NCBI GenBank assembly: GCA_003049465.1
Contig: PYSS01000004.1
Location: forward strand, 562,722-626,721
From: Magnaporthiopsis rhizophila
Lineage: Eukaryota > Ascomycota > Sordariomycetes > Magnaporthales > Magnaporthaceae
Direction of reading: 5' to 3'
DNA length: 64,000 nucleotides
This document shows positions 58,428 through 64,000 of this stretch, piece after piece (the stretch's first letter is position 1; every line of letters begins with the position of its first letter). The position numbers and the translations under genes were made by a program. Under the pieces are notes generated by a model. It saw only the letters and a list, made by a program, of their open reading frames with translations, did not search any database and was not told where the DNA came from.

Positions 58428-60507
58428 ATTTCACGCATACATGCAAGTCCCGAGATGTAGGGCCGTTATCGAACTGGTCCCGTGCGCTCACCCCCTCAAA
58501 TGCGCAAAACGAAAACTTGCGCAACCAAAAAAAAAGACAACCCGTAACCCCACAAAGAAAGATGGTGTGGGCGGTGGTGTCCAAATGCCAAGGCAGCCAG
58601 CCGACCTCCCCAACGCCAAACCTGATCCAGCAGGTCTGGTCGGAGACGGGCACGACGGTGACCATCCGCCCGTCGCTTTTCTTCCCCACCAACCCTTTCG
58701 ATTTGTCTGAGACATTCAGGCAGGTGTAGCAATCGAAAGCGCGTGGTGACGACACTCCTTCCTACAGCTAGCTAGGTAGCCACCAGCTTCCATGTCTTTT
58801 TTTTTTTTTACCTGCTTGCTGGTCTGAGACATTGAGAACGCCTGCTAGGGCTGTCCGGCGAGGGAGGTGGAGGCACGACGACTCGTCCCAGTGTCTCGCG
58901 GAGGAATTACCAAGCTTGTGGGCTTGGTACTACATTGGCTGCCTACCTGCGTCGGTACCAACAGACCTAAAAGAACCAGGGCGCATGCTTGAATGTCTGC
59001 ATATGACAGGAGAGTGCCCAAGCCGTCGGGCCCATGGATGCCCCTTCGTCGGGCCTCGATCGCGATCGTTCGCGATCGTTAGTGATCATGCATCACGCAC
59101 ACACAAATTATAGCAGAAAAAGTACAAGGCCGCAGCTGACTGGGTCGCAAGCGGTAGTGCTCAAGATAAACAAAATGGTCTTGCGCTTCAATCAGAGTTG
59201 ATTGTGATAAGTCTGTCGTTAAATTCATGTGACATATGAGAAGAACGCTGAATCTAGACTAGGGTTGGAAATCTTGATGCGAGACATGCTTAGGAAAGAA
59301 AAAAGAAAAGATTGTCGCCGAGACAAAGCGTAGGCTGTGCTTGCACGAACCCACGGTCTGAGATCCACTTCCCCCGACCTCTCTTTCAAGAGAAGGCTGG
59401 ATCTCCAAAAAGCTGTTTGTTTGTGGCTTCCTCCACGTGTGTCGGACAAAGAAAAAGCAAAGTGAGCGTGAGCCGATAGTCCCTCTCTCCCGAATCCCAT
59501 CCCCAGCCTGCTCCAGCCCCCCTTTTCACAACCGTGCACCGTCCCATCCCGCAAACCAGTATCCCCGAACACCCCTGACCCATCCGCCACCCGTCCGTTC
59601 AGCACTAAGATTGATGCGGAGGAATTTGGTGGTTTCCCACCAGATGCCTCTCCAGGCTCGTCATGACAAGATAATTGTCACGAAAGTGAGCAAGGGAAAT
59701 AGGAAATAGAACTAGGAAATAAGGAAATAGCTTGAAACCCCAGAGAGAACGCCATAGGAAAAAAAGCACAAACAGACAACCTGCAGATGATAAAAGCACG
59801 AGCAAGGAAATAGGAAAAAAGCAAGGAAAATAAAAATCACCAAATCCAAAAACGCTTTGCTCGCTTGCTGCCATAACCAGAACCCATACCGATGACGTCC
59901 CAAGGAGAAAAAGAGCAAAACATCAAAATCAAAAGCCAAGCGCAATGAGATACAGAAAAAGGACACCGAGAAAAAAGAAAAGATTTTGTTCCGCGCGGAA
60001 ATAAGGAAAAGGGGTAGGGGGAAGAGGGATCAAAAACAAAAAAAAAAAATAGCCGCTGATTTTGACACACTGTTTGGATGCGTGGGCATCTTATCACATT
60101 TGTCTCTGTTGGTTTCATTTCGAACGCGGGAGCGTCGAACTGCGTGCGACTGAATGCAAAACGTGGAAATATGTAGAAAAGCCAAAACGGTTGTATGCAC
60201 GTGAGTGGCAGAAAATATATGTGCAGAAAAGAGGGCCGCGGCGGAGAGATATCCCCCGAGGCAAGAATGTAAGGTCGTGAGATGGAGGAAAAAGAAGTCG
60301 GAGAGGAGAATGCGCGCGCAATGAAAAACGAGAATAGGAGGACGAGGAAAAGGCAGAGCAAAAAACGACGTTGCTTGGTACGCTTCGTTGGCGTCGTGAT
60401 CATAGTTGGTCGTGGTGGTCGTGGTCGTTGATCGTGTGTCGAAATTCAGATTGGCGCAAAAGGAGACGTGAGGAGTTGAGAGGAAGGAAAACAAAGTCGA
60501 CCATTGT

Positions 60508-62498
60508 TTATGCGCTGACGCCGTCGCCCTGGTTCTGGTTGCACTCGGCAACCATCTTGACAAAGGTCCTGACCACGTCGCTGGGGATCTGGTCCCACAG
60601 GAGCGACCTGGTGTAGACCTCGGCCTTGCTGCCCTGCCTCACCGACGCCATGGCCTCGGCCAGGTTGCGGCGGCCTTGGCTCGTGGACCTTTCGCCACCA
60701 CCCGACGACGGGCCGGCCTGGAGGAACTCATCCGACATCATCATGGAGCTGTACTGCGACGCCGTCATGCCAAAGGCCTCCTCCTTGGCCTGCTCGACCG
60801 TCGGGCGGGTGAGCAGGTCCGTGAGGTCACCGAGCATGCTAGGCGCAACACCGTCGAGACCAGTGGCGGCGGGAGCCGAAGCAAGGGGCGACGGGGTGGG
60901 CCAGTTGACGGTGCCCGAGGGCGCGGCGGCACCGCGGAGGGCGAAGCCGGTGGCGGCGGGCTCGGCGACGCCAGCGTCCTTGATGACGTTCTGGAGGATC
61001 GACTCCGATGCGGCGCGCACATCCTCCGACACGCGGGGGATGCTGGGCACCGACGAGCGGCTCGAGCACACGAGCGCGCCGACGAGGAACAGCATGAAGA
61101 GCAGGCCACCCTGGGTGGACGACTTGTCGCTCTCGACGGTGGCGTCGTGCTTCTTGTTGGCAAGCACCACCTGCATCTTGTGCTCCTGCTTGATGTCGGG
61201 CACACTGGCGGCGGGGTCGATGGCGGCGGCGCCAAAGTCGGGCATGTAGCCCATGCCGTCCCAGGAGCCGTCGACGGAGATGCCCATGTCGGGGCCGAAA
61301 GAGCTAGGAAAGCCGGCGGCGTTGGCGTTGGGCATGACCGGCAGGCCCGAGGTGCCAGAGACGTCGGTGCCCTCGGTGCTCTCGATGTGCGCCGTCAGAC
61401 ACTTGACCTTCCTGCGGAGCTCAGCCGTCTCCTCGGTGTGGCGGCGGACCAGCTCCTCCTTGTCGAACTCGTGGATCTGGATGCGGTTGACGAGCTGGGT
61501 GCGCTCTTCCATGAGGTGAGACATCTGAAGGCGCATCTCCTCAAGCTCCTCCTCCAGAGCAGAGATGTGAGAAGTGTAGTGCTTCTTCTCATCCTCGAGG
61601 CGCTCCGTGTGTTGCTTCTTGCGTTGCCTCGAGTCAAGGCTATCACAACGTCATGATACATGTTAGCGGCGGGGATACATATGTACGTCATGGCTGTTGG
61701 TAGTGGGAACACTTACGCAGCCTGCCTGTTCCTCAGGAGTCTCTTCTGTTGCTTCAGCTCCTTGGTCTCCTGCTCGTCGGTCGATTGCGCGATGAGCTGG
61801 TCGATGTTGGCCAGGTTGCGCTCGGCGGGAATGTCAAAGCGCGCGTTCTTCTTGCGGATGCCGTCTCCCTTGCGGAGCTCGTTGTGCGAGCGAAGACCGG
61901 GGCTTCCGGGCCTGACCTTCTTGTTCATGGCCATGTTGCCGGACCAATGCTCCTTCTGGGGCGACGTCGGGAGCGAGGCCTGGCTGGGAACGGCGGAGAA
62001 CATGGCAACGTTGTTGGTGGGGTTGCTGAAGGGGATGGGGGTGCGGTAGAGGGAGGCGCCGTTGGAGTCGAACTCGACCGGCAGGCCGTCAAAAGCCGCG
62101 ACAGCGCCCGCCGAGGCGGCGGTGCTGGTCCAGGTCTGTTGTGGCACAAAGCCGTGGGCCTGCTGGTGCTGGTTCTGGTCCATGCGCATAAAGGGGTTGT
62201 TGCTCTGGGGGTTGGGGGTCTGGTCCAGGAAGGGGTTGTTGGACGGCACCGACTGCATCTCCACCGACGCAGACCAGTCATCGTGCCTCGGCGAGAATAA
62301 TGAAGCGCCCATGGCGAAGGACTCCCGGCGGCTGTCGACCATGTTGGGGGACATTTCCAGTCCCTGCTCAAGGCCGGTCTGCTCCAGGATTCCCTCGTCA
62401 AGAACGCTGTCGTCCTCCTCGTCGAAGAACTTCTGCGCCGTGTCCACGGTCAGGGCCGTTGGCCTGTAGTATTGCTGCATCTGAAATGCCGAGACCAT
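60508..62498 (-). CDS. bZIP transcription factor with possible membrane segment
   Basis: Proposed two-exon gene: exon 1 61717-62498, intron 61640-61716 (GTAAGT..TAG, branch CTAAC, 77 nt), exon 2 60508-61639; 637 residues. The intron splits the basic region and its removal restores KRLLRNRQAALDSRQRKKQ (about residues 252-270), followed by a leucine-zipper-like coiled coil (HISALEEELEEMRLQMSHL and beyond, to about 345). N-terminal to it are acidic and Pro/Asn/Gln-rich stretches, including two NNPF motifs. Residues 438-453 (GGLLFMLFLVGALVCS) are a single hydrophobic run that could cross a membrane, flanked by charged sequence. The C-terminus is a conserved-looking helical region. The layout resembles fungal developmental bZIP factors of the ADA-1/MBZ1 kind, a tentative link. 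DNA-binding role is secure; membrane anchoring is inference. Confidence 0.85.
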
Positions 62499-64000
62499 TT
62501 TGGCGGTCTCTTGCTGTGTGTGGTGTGTGGTGTGGTGTGGTGTGGTGTGGTGGGTTGGTGGGAAAAAATTTGAGCGAGAGAAAAGAATGGCACGTTTTTG
62601 GTGTATGGTGCCGAAAACGAAGCTCGTGTGCGTGCGAGAGATGCTATATCCTGTCTGCCTTGAGGGCGCTGTTAGTGGTGTTGCTCATGGCAGCACAGGC
62701 GGTGAGGGTCGGGCAGTGCGTCTTTGTGGGGAGATGGCCGCTTTTTTTTTTTTTTTTTTTTTTTTTGGCGCGGGCCCTGGGCCGAGACTTACACACAACC
62801 CGGCATGTACTTGTGTGCACAGCCAAGCAGGGTGTTGTCTTTTTTTTTTTTTTTTTGGTGTGTGGAGGGGAAGCAGATTTTGGAGGGGCAAATAGGCTGA
62901 CAATGGGAATACAAAATGTGATTGTGGAATGATTCCTTGCTTTGTTCGGTGTAGGGCTCAAGACGGCGACGTCTGATAAATACAAAAACAAAAAATAGGA
63001 AAAAAGCAAGAGGGTGAGGGGAAAAGAGCGGGTGACAAACGGAGCTCGTGCGAAGGGCTAGCGGTGCTGCTAAGCACCGGAAGAGGTTGGGTTTGGTGGT
63101 GGGAGGCGGCGGAAAAGGGAACGGGCAGGAGGGTAGCGCAACTTTTCCGCGCCAGATAACAAAAGCGAAACGAACAAAGACAAGAAAATAATCCACTTAC
63201 GATCAAAAAGACCTGTCTTTCGATGGCCGAGCGCAGGAACAAGGCTGGGAGATGGCGGTGCTCTTGTCTCACTGAAACAGGAGAGCAATGATGTGGTGAT
63301 GGAGAGCAAAGAGTCTCTGCATCGAAGAGAGCAGAGGATGATGGGCTGCTGATATACCGCACGAAGCGTGGTGCTGTGCGGTGCTTCTTCTGCTGGGCCG
63401 ATGCAACGACCTTGATGAACAGCAGGAAGGTGTGTGGGTGTGGGTGACCAAGCAAGGTGATCTTGGGAGAGGGGGACAGACATGCGCCGTGAATGATGGC
63501 GGCAGTGGTGGTTTTGTACTTCAAATGGTCATCTGTGGGAGACGCACCACCCGCGATGGGAAGAAGGTATTTGCGCTACCCCTCCGGGGCGTACAAGGAG
63601 GAGTACCAGGCGAATGTACTTAACCCACCCCAGTCAAGCACTAGCGGCGCCGACAGGGGTCCCCGACCGGCTTGAGGAACGCGAAGAACAAGAAGGGGGT
63701 GGATGCCGAAAAATACGCTCCTGGAAGACGACAAGGCCGTCTATTGGGTGGGTCCGGACGGAGGGCGTGGGTTGTGGGCAAGTGGGCTGCGTCTGCCAGT
63801 CCCGACGAGCACCGGCAAGCCACCCCTCTTCTCTTGCTGCGTGCTCTCTCCCCTCACACGACCCCGTTTACTGCGTTCAAGTGACATACCCACCCCAACT
63901 GTGGCAGTTCCCCCGTGGTACCAAACGCTGTGCGCTGAGAGGACCAAAGACAGGCGTGGGCTCGGGGAACCTGTGGCTTGCTGCGGCATGTTTTTTTGCA
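62499..64000. promoter_or_regulatory. Upstream region of the bZIP gene
   Basis: 1.5 kb of leader and promoter. A GTGGT-type tandem repeat lies at 62521-62552 and poly-T tracts at 62743-62766 and 62839-62856. A strong minus-strand donor GTAAGT at 63195-63200 and a CAG acceptor near 62973 after C/T-rich sequence could bound a leader intron. No gene is seen between here and the right edge. Confidence 0.4.

Larger units (their letters stand above)
56854..60507. other. Convergent gene-poor spacer
   Basis: 3.7 kb between the 3' ends of the Sel1 and bZIP genes. Contains TTTG repeats (57117-57142), ATGG repeats (57775-57801), poly-T (57860-57882), GGCA repeats (58157-58198), a CA tract (58385-58426) and a cluster of CGATCG palindromes near 59057-59096. 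From about 59600 to 60500 the plus strand is A-rich, fitting the 3' untranslated flank of the bZIP gene. No supported gene. Confidence 0.5.

Noticed and set aside
60676..61656. 326-residue plus-strand frame
   Set aside because: Antisense shadow of the bZIP gene.

Overview
The window looks like nuclear DNA of a filamentous ascomycete (Pezizomycotina, probably Sordariomycetes; a Magnaporthales-like genome is possible but not shown). The evidence is: short introns (51-170 nt mostly) with GT..AG ends and CTAAC/CTGAC branch points; no operons or bacterial ribosome binding sites; and genes of fungal families (RAX2, LCL3, an FlbC-like zinc-finger factor, a fungal Sel1-repeat protein, a fungal bZIP factor). 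No tRNA, rRNA, CRISPR array, prophage or intact transposon was found. All gene models come from reading by eye, so splice sites are proposals.

Layout. 1-651 (-): first exons of an NPY1-type NADH pyrophosphatase that runs off the left edge. 2538-3843 (+): two-exon PQ-loop vacuolar membrane protein. 3844-13833: ten kilobases with no convincing gene. 13834-15377 (-): three-exon FlbC-like C2H2 regulator. 15378-29317: about 14 kb without a convincing gene, rich in microsatellites and homopolymers, with an AT-rich island near 27.5-28.5 kb. 29318-30442 (+): aminoglycoside-phosphotransferase-like kinase. 30866-31306 (-): small Cys4 protein. 34992-35901 (+): LCL3 nuclease. 38056-38502 (-): doubtful small gene. 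39611-43324 (+): RAX2 polarity marker. 45015-45970 (-): Cys/His-rich fungal hypothetical. 47303-48355 (-): HAD phosphatase. 48981-50193 (-): TFIIF beta subunit. 50757-52549 (+): five-finger CCCH protein. 53683-56853 (+): Sel1-repeat protein with very small exons. 60508-62498 (-): bZIP factor with a possible membrane segment.

The genes do not form a pathway or biosynthetic cluster; the right half (39-62 kb) is a moderately dense block of housekeeping and regulatory genes, the left half is gene-poor. Two likely developmental regulators (the FlbC-like factor and the bZIP factor) flank the window, each with long non-coding DNA upstream. No new multi-gene system is evident. The most unusual signals are the CCCH gene, whose four downstream introns are all multiples of three and three of which are free of stops; the Sel1 gene, whose 34-65 nt exons are separated by introns up to about 1.1 kb; the membrane-segment bZIP; and an unusually heavy load of long poly-A/T tracts and microsatellites.
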